This document shows, one piece after another, positions 32,618 through 40,064 of a stretch of 54,677 nucleotides of DNA. The DNA is from a bacterium. Its GTDB lineage: Bacteria; Patescibacteriota; Minisyncoccia; UBA6257; GWB1-50-10. Positions within the stretch are counted from its first letter, which is position 1; each line of letters starts with the position of its first letter. The stretch is taken from assembly GCA_021824045.1 (NCBI GenBank), contig JAKALR010000003.1, forward strand, positions 1-54,677. Reading direction: 5' to 3'. A model generated the notes under the pieces. That model was given only the letters and a program-made list of their open reading frames with translations. It was not told the DNA's origin and ran no database searches. The position numbers and the translations under genes were made by a program.

Positions 32618-33373
32618 ATGGGGGAATTTGGTGAACTCGTGAATCTCATCGCGGATGCGGTCTTCCCGCCGCTTTGCCTTTCGTGCGAGAACATTCTCGG
32701 AGAGAACGAGAAGGTTCTCGCGATCTGCGGCGAATGCCTCGGTCGATTCGAAATCGGGAACGGTTTTTTCTGCCCGATCTGCCGACGAAGGTTGCCGGAA
32801 CCGAACGTGACGTGCCACAATAACGCGCGGTTTGTGCTGGCTTCGCCACTCTCCTTCGAGAACCGGGCAGTCCAGAAAATCATCCACCTCCTGAAATATC
32901 GGCACATCACGAAAGCGGCGACACCTCTCGCCTTTTTCACGGTATTTTACCTGACCACAATCTCGAGCATGAGGAGTGCCGGCCCGGAGGATTTCGTCAT
33001 GCTCCCGGTCCCGCTCCACAGATCAAAAGAACGGAGGCGGGGGTTCAATCAGGCGCTCCTCATCGCGCGGGAGATTCAGCGGCTCGCGGGAATGCTCGAC
33101 CGGGAGAAGAGGCTCCCCTCTTTCACGATCGAATCCGACGTCCTCGCGAGGGTGAAAAAGACCGCGTCGCAAACCAAGCAGAAAAACCGCGACGAGCGGA
33201 GAAGAAACGTGGAAAACGCCTTTGTTCTTACGGACAAAGCGAAAATAGAACGGAAGAACATCATGGTGGTCGATGACGTTTTCACATCCGGTGCCACCAT
33301 GGGAGAAATCGCGAAACTGCTCAAGGCAAACGGCGCGGTGAAAATCATCGCCCTGACTGCCGCGAGGACCTAA
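32618..33373 (+). CDS. comF: ComF-family phosphoribosyltransferase-like competence protein
   Basis: 251 residues. N-terminal zinc finger 'FPPLCLSCENIL...ICGECL...FFCPICRRRL', then 'FVMLPVPLHRSKERRRGFNQ' and the PRPP loop 'NIMVVDDVFTSGATMGEIAK'. ComF helps bring single-stranded DNA to the cytoplasm during transformation. With the type IV pilus beside it, this fits a DNA-uptake system, although comEC and dprA are not in the window. It overlaps the next gene's stop codon by 4 bases, convergently. Confidence 0.92.
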   Translation: MGEFGELVNLIADAVFPPLCLSCENILGENEKVLAICGECLGRFEIGNGFFCPICRRRLPEPNVTCHNNARFVLASPLSFENRAVQKIIHLLKYRHITKAATPLAFFTVFYLTTISSMRSAGPEDFVMLPVPLHRSKERRRGFNQALLIAREIQRLAGMLDREKRLPSFTIESDVLARVKKTASQTKQKNRDERRRNVENAFVLTDKAKIERKNIMVVDDVFTSGATMGEIAKLLKANGAVKIIALTAART

Positions 33374-34827
33374 TTTTCCTGGAATATCTTCGAGGAGCGC
33401 CCTACGTTCGCGCAATCAGAATTCTTCAAACACTGGCCGCTGCTTCCCCAGCCGGTTTGCGTCGTCGAGGTCGCGATGCAAACATTGTTGTCAATGCAAA
33501 GCCCCGTCGATTCTTGAGTCGTCATGTCGGGAGTCGCCGTCCGCGCGCCGGCATAGTTGGACCAGCCATTGCTGCCAGTGCCACCGGTGCAGTACGAACC
33601 GCCGTGGGGGCCGCCCTGGTAGCACAGTTCAACCCGGTACGCATACACGGTCCCCGGTGCGAGATTCGTATCGGTGTAGGAAGGCGCGGCGGTCAGCTTC
33701 GTTGACGTTCCGGCATTCGTGAAGTAATCATTGATGGCCACTGGGCCGCCGGTCGATTGCGCTTCAGCCGTGCCATTCATCATGTCGGCAATGCGGTTGA
33801 ACGCGCTCCCCACGGACGAAAAGATCGATCGGAGTGCATTGGAAACGGCGACAAACACATTGCTACCGCCGTAGGATACCGGACTTGCGATATTCCCCGC
33901 CACGATCGGATCGGTGCAAACGGAATCCGGCGCGCCAAGGCCGTCGGAGCGCAGCCAATCGATGCCGATGAACGAGCAATTTTGGATGCCGTAGTAATAA
34001 GAAAGACCCGGAGCGAACGGCCCCTTGTCGGTTAAGGAAATTTGCTCGCTCGTCGGACCGGCAGACGGGGTAAGATAGTTCGTTGATGTTCCACTGAATA
34101 CCGTCGTCCACACCGATGGGTCGTTCCACGTGCTTGTCGAAGGTGTTATCCCGGCAGATGTCGTAGTGGATGATTTCAAAATCGTATAGAACGGTGTGTT
34201 TCCGGTTTGCACCGTGAAATCAACATCGATCCCCTGGGAAGGGTTCTTCAGGACGTCGGGCGCCGTCGGCAGTGCCGGCGTCACCTGGATGCGCTGAATT
34301 TCGAAGTACCTCGAGGGATCAGTTGAAGTTGAATTGTCTTTCCAGTTCAAGAAGAGGGCGGTTTGTCCCCTTGAATAGACATTGAGGTTCGACGGCGTCT
34401 GGTTCGCGATAGAAAGCGTCGCGGCGCAAGCGTTCGTCGAAGACGAGGTGTTGTCATTGTACTTCGTCGTCAGCGTGTAGCAATAGGTCGTGTTCGCGCT
34501 GAGGCCGGTTTGCTGGAACGAGGTGACGGTTTTTTGGGAGACCAGCGTCGTTGCCGGCAGGGGCGAGGTTTGATTCAGCGTAAAGACGGGGCTCCGGGCC
34601 GACGTTCCGTACCAGGTTACCGACATGGTGTCGACGCTCGGCGCGAGGTAGAGCACATAGGGAGTTTCATTGCCGCTCGAAGCGCTGAGCGTTGTTGTTG
34701 TGGCGATATTCGAATCGCAGTACGTCGCCGTACACGAACCGGCGGCGCGCGCGCTCGAAACGGCAAAACCGCCCGCGAGAGCCAGGAGGCCGGATAGAAC
34801 AATTAAAGAAAATTTCCTCCCTGTCAT
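33370..34827 (-). CDS. Secreted fibronectin-type III-like surface protein
   Basis: 485 residues. Signal peptide 'KFSLIVLSGLLALAGGFAVS' cut near ARA/AG. The body has Thr/Ser-rich beta segments with FN3-like phrases 'TGLSANTTYCYTLTT', 'LNWKDNS' and 'NLAPGTVYAYRVELCY', and several Cys near the C-terminus (CIDNNVC...QCLKNSDC). Extracellular adhesion is plausible, unproven. TATAAT (34840-34835) sits 7 bases before the ATG (leaderless). Its stop (plus-strand CTA 33370-33372) interlocks with comF's TAA. Confidence 0.8.
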   Translation of the reverse strand: MTGRKFSLIVLSGLLALAGGFAVSSARAAGSCTATYCDSNIATTTTLSASSGNETPYVLYLAPSVDTMSVTWYGTSARSPVFTLNQTSPLPATTLVSQKTVTSFQQTGLSANTTYCYTLTTKYNDNTSSSTNACAATLSIANQTPSNLNVYSRGQTALFLNWKDNSTSTDPSRYFEIQRIQVTPALPTAPDVLKNPSQGIDVDFTVQTGNTPFYTILKSSTTTSAGITPSTSTWNDPSVWTTVFSGTSTNYLTPSAGPTSEQISLTDKGPFAPGLSYYYGIQNCSFIGIDWLRSDGLGAPDSVCTDPIVAGNIASPVSYGGSNVFVAVSNALRSIFSSVGSAFNRIADMMNGTAEAQSTGGPVAINDYFTNAGTSTKLTAAPSYTDTNLAPGTVYAYRVELCYQGGPHGGSYCTGGTGSNGWSNYAGARTATPDMTTQESTGLCIDNNVCIATSTTQTGWGSSGQCLKNSDCANVGRSSKIFQEN

Positions 34828-34879
34828 CTTTATTATTATAGCAAATCAAGGCTTAATTATTATTGTTCAAAAACAAAAA

Positions 34880-34914
34880 ACGCCATCATGTACCACAAAG
34901 GGTAATGATGGCGT
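34880..34914 (-). terminator. Terminator of the first radical SAM operon
   Basis: ACGCCATCAT (34880-34889) pairs with ATGATGGCGT (34905-34914); on the minus strand it is followed by TTTTTGTTTTTG. It begins 12 bp past the radical SAM stop codon. Confidence 0.9.
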
Positions 34915-34925
34915 ACGTTCGTGTT

Positions 34926-36002
34926 TTAGTTGCGATCAGATTTTAATTCGTCCAATCTGGCAGTAATGTACCGAAATGTCTCCTGGTAGGCGTGGCAGAA
35001 TGGTATATTGCCGTCATATCGCCCAGAAAACCAGAAAGCTTCCGAGCGGCAACCTCCTCTGCAAATCGGCAAGAATTCACAATTACCACAATTGGCTTTT
35101 ATGTGCTCGTCACGCATTTCCCGTAGTTTTTTAACCGAGCTATTGTTGAGTATTCTAAGAAGTGGCTCATGAAAAATATTGCCGAGCACAAATTCATTCA
35201 GGGCCAATGAGCCGCAGGGCACTACTTTCCCGCTTTGGGTGATAGTTATCATCCTTTTAAGACAGACTTCTGAGAATGAGCACAGTGTCGGTCTTGAACC
35301 GAGTAGTGACCGCAGGATGTTATCGAGTGGTTGAATTGAGGAAAAATTGTTCTCGGTATACATCCATAGATTAAACACATCTCTGTAGAGATCAAATATT
35401 TCTTCATCGCTCGGCAGGAGAGGTTTGGTCGCCAGTGGAACAGATTTTAATGGCAAGAGAGAAAAAGAATCGACGCCAATTTCCTTGAATAAATCGAAGA
35501 TTTCATGACTACGTCTGACATTGAGTTTGCTTATCACGCAGAGCGTTCTCAGCGGCAATCCATGCTGTTTGATAAGTTCGCATATGCCAAGCATTCTTTC
35601 CGGTTTGACACCCCGGTGGATCTCGCAAATTTCCAATGGGGCATCGAAACTCAAGCCAAGGTGGAAATCATTCTCTTTGAGGAAATCGAGCCAGCGATCG
35701 TCAAGAAGCGTGCCATTGGTTTGTATAGTGTTCCTAAACACAATGCCGCGTTTCTCTTTCTCCTTCTTCTCTGCGTCTAAAATCTTACTAAAGAATTCCA
35801 TGCCAACACTTAAGGGTTCGCCACCGAACCAACAAAAATCTACATTATCGAAGCCGAGAGAGCAATTCTGAATAAGTGTTCCCAGGTTTTTCGCATCAAA
35901 TCTACTTTTTTTATCCTGAGATGTGGCTGCGTGGCAATAGCTGCAATGTAAGTTACATGCAGAGGTTGTCATGGCTATGACTGTTGCCGATCTTTGTGGC
36001 AT
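34926..36002 (-). CDS. Radical SAM/SPASM peptide maturase 1
   Basis: 358 residues. SAM-binding [4Fe-4S] motif 'SACNLHCSYCHA' (CX3CX2C, about residues 15-22), GGE motif in 'FCWFGGEPLS', then a SPASM domain with auxiliary-cluster Cys: 'EVCLKRM', 'KVVPCGSLAL', 'ANCGNCEFLPICRGGCRSEA' and 'PFCHAY'. This class includes anaerobic sulfatase maturases and RiPP enzymes. There is no N-terminal leader-binding domain; the protein starts directly at the barrel. It follows the 66-residue peptide gene by 12 bp on one transcript, arguing for that peptide as substrate. The chemistry cannot be predicted. Confidence 0.9.
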   Translation of the reverse strand: MPQRSATVIAMTTSACNLHCSYCHAATSQDKKSRFDAKNLGTLIQNCSLGFDNVDFCWFGGEPLSVGMEFFSKILDAEKKEKEKRGIVFRNTIQTNGTLLDDRWLDFLKENDFHLGLSFDAPLEICEIHRGVKPERMLGICELIKQHGLPLRTLCVISKLNVRRSHEIFDLFKEIGVDSFSLLPLKSVPLATKPLLPSDEEIFDLYRDVFNLWMYTENNFSSIQPLDNILRSLLGSRPTLCSFSEVCLKRMITITQSGKVVPCGSLALNEFVLGNIFHEPLLRILNNSSVKKLREMRDEHIKANCGNCEFLPICRGGCRSEAFWFSGRYDGNIPFCHAYQETFRYITARLDELKSDRN

Positions 36003-36014
36003 TTCCTCACCCCC

Positions 36015-36215
36015 CTACGTATCAACGTAATATTCATGAGATGGAGACTCAATATAATACTGATGGAAATCAGTGTTGGCGCATCCGCTCTTTCCTTCAA
36101 TGACGCTCTTGATGATGCGTTTCACTGGGAGCGACACGTCGGATAATTTTTCCTCGGATATCTTACTTGCATCCAAGGTTACATTATCAGTAGCATCAAA
36201 CAACTCTTTCCTCAT
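36015..36215 (-). CDS. Candidate RiPP precursor peptide 1 (66 aa)
   Basis: Starts at 36215 with AAAAGGAG 9 bases upstream. The N-terminal 40 residues are acidic and helical (MRKELFDATDNVTLDASKIS..., leader-like). The last 23 are different: one Cys and paired tyrosines ('GCANTDFHQYY' and 'SPSHEYYVDT'), suggestive of a core modified on aromatic or Cys residues. It is directly upstream of radical SAM/SPASM maturase 1 on the same strand. A TATAAT lies near 36300 (minus strand). I do not recognise the family, and the precursor role is inferred from size, context and shape. Confidence 0.65.
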   Translation of the reverse strand: MRKELFDATDNVTLDASKISEEKLSDVSLPVKRIIKSVIEGKSGCANTDFHQYYIESPSHEYYVDT

Positions 36216-36325
36216 GTCACACTTCTCCTTTTGGGATTTTTCTTCGTTACGGTTTTTTCAGAGAATCTGGACATTCCAAATTGTCCAAGGATCTGGTATT
36301 ATTATAACATAAACTAGACACTCGT

Positions 36326-37363
36326 GTGAAGATTATTTTAAAACTGAGCAAAACGGCCAATTTCTTCTTTTTCGTCAGTAATCTGTCGGAATGGCACTTT
36401 TCCTGCCGAAAAACATACAACGAGGCGTGGCTTAAAAAAACCGGGCCGCTCAAAGCCGAAGAAAAAAAAGTATTGTTATTATTCAAGAAAATAATGAAGC
36501 GGCGCGGATTTTCCCGAGACAAAGATTGGCAAAGTGAATATCTCGGCAAATATTTCTATCTGTTTCCAAAAGAGAGCGTTTGGAGGGAACTTAAAAAAAC
36601 TGCAAGCGAAAAGGAAATACAGCAGTTGAAAATGATCTTTGACGTCGTGCGTCCCCGGTTTGAAAAGATATGGAAATCGTATGATCCCGGGAAGAGAGTA
36701 TCTATCATCGAAAGATATATACACAGCAGGCTCTATACAAAACTTCTGGATGATTTGGGGATGGTTTTCGGAGGAAAAAAGAGTATGCTTGAGAAACTCA
36801 ACGTCGTCATTATCGTTTCCCCTCTCGGCAAAGAGACGACAGCGGCCGGCGGAGCAAACACGGGCCCAAGCAGCATAACCCTCGAACTTCCCAGCCTGAG
36901 ACCAAAGACTTGGCAACTGGACTTTTCCGCGATGATTCTCGCCCATGAAATAGCCCACAGTCTCTTTGAAAGACGCGGTGGTGCCGAACTTATTTCAAAA
37001 TCCATCACGAGATTGAGATTACCAAAAACAATCAAAAATCTTCCCGAAGGATTCAGCACCATGCAGTTGATCAACGAAGCCCTTACGGGAAGTTTCGTGC
37101 CACTCGGTTACTTTGGTCAAAAGTATACCCAATTCAGATTAGCCCCGCTTTTGTTAAACGATTTAAACAAGGGTCTCATTGGTTATCAAAAACTGTCATG
37201 CGGAGAGAAGATAAACTATTACAATGAATTGGAATATTATCTCATCCCCAGCTTGTATTCTCTCGCAATCATCTATGGGAGGAATAAAAAATCAATCGAC
37301 CGGAATTTCGTTCTTGAGGTAGCGAAAACTATAAAAACCTCTCTGCGCTACCGTTCACCGTAG
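36326..37363 (+). CDS. HExxH zinc metallopeptidase-like protein
   Basis: 345 residues from a GTG at 36326. 'MILAHEIAHSLFERRGGAEL' (about residue 210) is a zincin HExxH, with 'LINEALTGSFVPLGYFG' 45 residues on offering a third Glu ligand (gluzincin-like). The N-terminal half is Lys-rich and helical, and no signal peptide is obvious, so it may act inside the cell. It is divergent from the RiPP-like pair, and a role in leader removal is possible but unproven. The last nine residues (KTSLRYRSP) are encoded by a 65-bp repeat that recurs at 39810, so the native end may be lost. Confidence 0.75.
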   Translation: MKIILKLSKTANFFFFVSNLSEWHFSCRKTYNEAWLKKTGPLKAEEKKVLLLFKKIMKRRGFSRDKDWQSEYLGKYFYLFPKESVWRELKKTASEKEIQQLKMIFDVVRPRFEKIWKSYDPGKRVSIIERYIHSRLYTKLLDDLGMVFGGKKSMLEKLNVVIIVSPLGKETTAAGGANTGPSSITLELPSLRPKTWQLDFSAMILAHEIAHSLFERRGGAELISKSITRLRLPKTIKNLPEGFSTMQLINEALTGSFVPLGYFGQKYTQFRLAPLLLNDLNKGLIGYQKLSCGEKINYYNELEYYLIPSLYSLAIIYGRNKKSIDRNFVLEVAKTIKTSLRYRSP

Positions 37364-37396
37364 CGCCTCACTTTCTCCCATATGGGAAAAAGTGAA
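37332..37396 (+). repeat. 65-bp repeat R1, copy 1 (double-hairpin terminator)
   Basis: Identical to 39810-39874. It contains GCGCTAC/GTAGCGC (37345-37351 with 37360-37366) and a second hairpin CACTTT..TCCCATATGGGA..AAAGTG (37369-37394). It supplies the stop codon of the peptidase gene. Confidence 0.85.
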
Positions 37397-37454
37397 ATCC
37401 ACTGCACGGTGAAACCATTTGCCGAAACGGCGGTCGTTGTCACACCGGTCGGCC
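37397..37454 (-). pseudogene. 58-bp relic of the surface-protein gene at 47607
   Basis: The plus-strand text 'CACTGCACGGTGAAACC' to 'ACACCGGTCGGCC' matches 47797-47850 with a few changes. On the minus strand it encodes 'VTTTAVSANGFTVQW', the C-terminal part of that protein. It directly follows repeat R1: a recombination scar. Confidence 0.7.
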
Positions 37455-37517
37455 TGTTTGTTAAAGTTTTCGCATGCTCCCAATAAGCGGCAACGGAGCG
37501 TGATACACTTATTACAT

Positions 37518-38192
37518 ATGGAGTTGATTCTTATCCGACACGGCGAAACCAAAGAGGGCAAAAAGGGGATTTTATTGGGACAACTTCCGGGTACATTGAC
37601 GGCCAAGGGGCGCAGGTTTGCCGACGAAGTCGGTCGCGTGATCGCCGGATTTTCATATCGCTCCCCGCTTATTATCGCAAGTGATTTAGAACGATCAAAA
37701 GAAACCGCGCGCGCCATTGCGCGGATTACGCACGCGCCTTTAAAATGTGATAGATTGCTCCGGGAACGGAACGGAGGCATCGACGAGGGGAAAAAAGAAA
37801 GTCAAATAAATTGGAAAGAATATGAAAGGAGGCCACTCGCCTATCGCCGGCACGAAGGGGGAGAAAGTTTTGCTGATGTTAAGAAGCGAGCGAGCGCATT
37901 TCTGGAAAAAATACAAAAGGAAAAGCATTCACCGATCATTATTGTTTCCCATCAAGCGCTTATTTCCACGCTGCTCTCAGAACTTTTTGGTTGGAGCTAT
38001 CCAAAAGCCCTTAAGTTTGATCTTAAAAACAAGTTGGTCATTGTGAATACAAAAAAACGGGAGTGGACGAAATCACACTCCCGTTTAAGGATTGTTCTAG
38101 TTGATATGAGAGTATCATTGCTCGGTTATTATCGTGTGCAGCTTATGAGCAATAATATCACGAATCATGGCACATCGATCGACAGGAAATGA
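37518..38192 (+). CDS. Histidine phosphatase (phosphoglycerate-mutase-like), 3' end replaced
   Basis: 224 residues from ATG 37518. 'MELILIRHGETKEGKKGILL' has the RHG active-site His; 'IIASDLERSKETARAIA', 'LLRERNGGIDEG' and 'IIIVSHQALISTLL' (second catalytic His) complete the fold. The normal C-terminus ends about 'NKLVIVNTKK'; the remaining 40 residues are read through the terminator (38055-38086) and 78 bp of the opposite radical SAM gene, so the true end seems to have been cut off. The substrate is unknown; the family includes sugar and nucleotide phosphatases. Confidence 0.85.
   Translation: MELILIRHGETKEGKKGILLGQLPGTLTAKGRRFADEVGRVIAGFSYRSPLIIASDLERSKETARAIARITHAPLKCDRLLRERNGGIDEGKKESQINWKEYERRPLAYRRHEGGESFADVKKRASAFLEKIQKEKHSPIIIVSHQALISTLLSELFGWSYPKALKFDLKNKLVIVNTKKREWTKSHSRLRIVLVDMRVSLLGYYRVQLMSNNITNHGTSIDRK
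38055..38086 (-). terminator. Terminator of radical SAM operon 2
   Basis: AAACGGGAGTG (38055-38065) pairs with CACTCCCGTTT (38076-38086); on the minus strand a TTTTTTTG run follows. It lies inside the read-through end of the phosphatase gene. Confidence 0.9.
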
Positions 38193-39368
38193 GCTAAACC
38201 AGTCACCGTTCTTGGAATAAACACATCCGCCCCGACAATGCCATTTTGCAAAACATGTCGCACAGCCGGGCATGTTCAAAACGTGGAACTGACGAACTGA
38301 TTCAACTGATTCATCGCGAATCGTGACGCCCCGATCGGTCACCATGCCGATTTCGAACGATTTGGCAAATGCGCTTTTGTCATTGAAAGAAATGGTGCAC
38401 GCAGAGATGGTACCGTCCGGTGACACCGAATAGTTGGGAATTGGCACAGAACATGGAAATGGCGACACCGAATGAATATCAGTACCCGTCAGATTGATAT
38501 CCATACCTTTTGCGCGGTAATCTTTCCACAATTCGAAGTATGCTTTTCCAAGCGCGGCATAATCAACAGTAGATTTGCCTCCAAGGGCTCGACCGAGATT
38601 TTCTTTAAGGCTGAGAAAGATATGTTTCACACCATATGTATACATCTCATCGACAATCTCCCGAAGATGTCCACTGTTCGACTCAGAAACTACCACGAGT
38701 ACGCTCATTGGAACGTTGTTCTCGAGAAGAAAACCAATGTTTCCCCACACGCGTCTTGCAATCTGCGCGTTGCCACCATATCTGAGGTTTTTGTCTCCGA
38801 AACCATCCCAGGAAACTTGCACTTCCTTCATGTCACCAATAATTCTGGTAAATTTCTTGCGACTAAAAAGGCCGTTCGTGAGAAGACGAGGTATTAACTC
38901 AGTTTTTGCTCCCAATCTACTTCTAGCATATGCGATCGTCTTTTCTATGAATGGTGTGCGTAACGTTGGTTCTCCGCCTGAATAGACTATTTCTAGAAAC
39001 TTGGCGCCGGTTTCTTCGGCGAATTTACAAAAACCGTCGATCGCGTTCTTTGCAATTACCTCCGGCATGTCTGTCACAGGACCGCTATCGGCCCGCACAC
39101 TGCAATAACGACATTCTAAATTACAACCAGTCGTTATGTTGAGACGAAGACGAATCTTTTCTTTGTCGAACACAAACCCCTTATTGCGGATAAAGTCGGG
39201 AACGTTTTTCATGTCCGATGCTTCCTTTAGCCATTCTTCATCGACATCTTCTAGTGTAATTATACCGTCATAGACGGTAAAAAATCTGGTCAGAGGAGCA
39301 TAAAAGAGCGTCTGACCATCGAGGTGGATTGCGTACACCTCTTCTCTTAGTAACCTTTCGTCCAACAT
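38115..39368 (-). CDS. Radical SAM/SPASM peptide maturase 2
   Basis: 417 residues; AAAGGAG precedes the ATG by 7 bases. An N-terminal segment of about 70 residues ('AIHLDGQTLFYAPLTRFFTV'...'DFIRNKGFVF') may bind a leader peptide. The barrel has 'TTGCNLECRYCSVRAD' (CX3CX2C) and 'IVYSGGEPTLR'; the SPASM end has 'PFPCSVP', 'GTISACTISF' and 'MPGCATCFAKWHCRGGCVYS'. It probably modifies the 38-residue Cys-Cys peptide encoded just upstream. Thioether (sactionine-type) links are one option because the peptide has Cys; nothing here proves it. Confidence 0.9.
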   Translation of the reverse strand: MLDERLLREEVYAIHLDGQTLFYAPLTRFFTVYDGIITLEDVDEEWLKEASDMKNVPDFIRNKGFVFDKEKIRLRLNITTGCNLECRYCSVRADSGPVTDMPEVIAKNAIDGFCKFAEETGAKFLEIVYSGGEPTLRTPFIEKTIAYARSRLGAKTELIPRLLTNGLFSRKKFTRIIGDMKEVQVSWDGFGDKNLRYGGNAQIARRVWGNIGFLLENNVPMSVLVVVSESNSGHLREIVDEMYTYGVKHIFLSLKENLGRALGGKSTVDYAALGKAYFELWKDYRAKGMDINLTGTDIHSVSPFPCSVPIPNYSVSPDGTISACTISFNDKSAFAKSFEIGMVTDRGVTIRDESVESVRQFHVLNMPGCATCFAKWHCRGGCVYSKNGDWFSSFPVDRCAMIRDIIAHKLHTIITEQ

Positions 39369-39415
39369 TGTAGTCTCCTTTCTACTCCCTGATCTTATTT
39401 TTCAGATAAAATGCA

Positions 39416-39444
39416 GGGGGTTAGAATCAGAAATTCCAACCCCC
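39416..39444 (-). terminator. Hairpin between precursor 2 and maturase 2 (attenuator candidate)
   Basis: GGGGGTTAGAATC pairs with its near-complement ending AACCCCC across 39416-39444. It is followed on the minus strand by tgcattttatc, a weak T-tract. Partial termination here would give more precursor than enzyme. Confidence 0.65.
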
Positions 39445-39450
39445 AACAGG

Positions 39451-39567
39451 CTACTTCGACAGGATGCGTGTATTTGAACAGCAACCGAATGTCGAAGCGC
39501 GATTTCCGTCGGAAATCTTGCCCGAGACAACTTTTTTGGGCTTTTTTACAACAGCAATCTTTTTCAT
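39451..39567 (-). CDS. Candidate RiPP precursor peptide 2 (38 aa)
   Basis: ATG 39567 with GGGAGGAAG 8 bases upstream; stop TAG at 39453-39451. The N-terminal 15 residues are basic (MKKIAVVKKPKKVVS), and the C-terminal part holds an adjacent Cys pair in 'RASTFGCCSNTRILSK'. It is preceded by a good promoter (TTGACA-N16-TATATT, 39726-39699) and a leader of about 125 bases, and followed by a hairpin and the radical SAM/SPASM gene. Size, strong ribosome site, Cys pair and context support a modified-peptide precursor. No family recognised. Confidence 0.7.
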   Translation of the reverse strand: MKKIAVVKKPKKVVSGKISDGNRASTFGCCSNTRILSK

Positions 39568-39698
39568 TGCCTCTTCCTCCCTTCTTACCTAATATTCCCG
39601 CACTCCAATTGGCTGAAATCCACCCTGGATTTCATTTAACTTTATTGAACCAAAAGCGCGTGAAAATATGTAGGGTTTTTTGTTTAAAGACTGATATT

Positions 39699-39726
39699 AA
39701 TATAATATCATTGATCATCTTGTCAA
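39699..39726 (-). promoter_or_regulatory. Promoter of precursor 2 / maturase 2
   Basis: On the minus strand TTGACA (39726-39721), 16-base spacer, TATATT (39704-39699). The leader that follows contains a hairpin GAAATCC/GGATTTC (39615-39633). Confidence 0.7.
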
Positions 39727-39809
39727 GGGCCTCGGATTGAACCGGGGATCTAGCGGCGATCAGTATTTTGCTGATATCACTTGGGACATATGAGAGAAGT
39801 GGGTATCAT

Positions 39810-40050
39810 TAAAAACCTCTCTGCGCTACCGTTCACCGTAGCGCCTCACTTTCTCCCATATGGGAAAAAGTGAAGCAACTGGTTCAAAACATACGATCGC
39901 ACAAAGTGTACCAATAGCAAGGATAGGCGAAGAAGCAGTGCTACAAAATATGCGATCGTTGAATTTGTAGCACAGGAGGGCGGCCGGAAAATAAAGAACA
40001 CCGTCAGCACATTGAGCGCTGGCGGTGTTTACATACACTCTTCAGACATT
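39810..40050. repeat. Repeat R1 copy 2 joined to 3'-flank repeat R2 copy A
   Basis: 39810-39874 is identical to R1 at 37332. R2 follows (39876-39983), with CGATCG palindromes and the hairpin GTGCTACAAA/TTTGTAGCAC, then the terminator at 39997-40029. R2 recurs at 42850-42974 and 45715-45810. The stretch 39568-40064 otherwise holds only the promoter and leader of precursor 2. Confidence 0.8.
39997..40029 (-). terminator. Terminator of T9SS-sorted protein gene 1
   Basis: AACACCGTCAGC (39997-40008) pairs with GCTGGCGGTGTT (40018-40029) with one G-T; on the minus strand ctttatttt follows. Confidence 0.85.
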
Positions 40051-40064
40051 GAAGAAGGTCCTTT

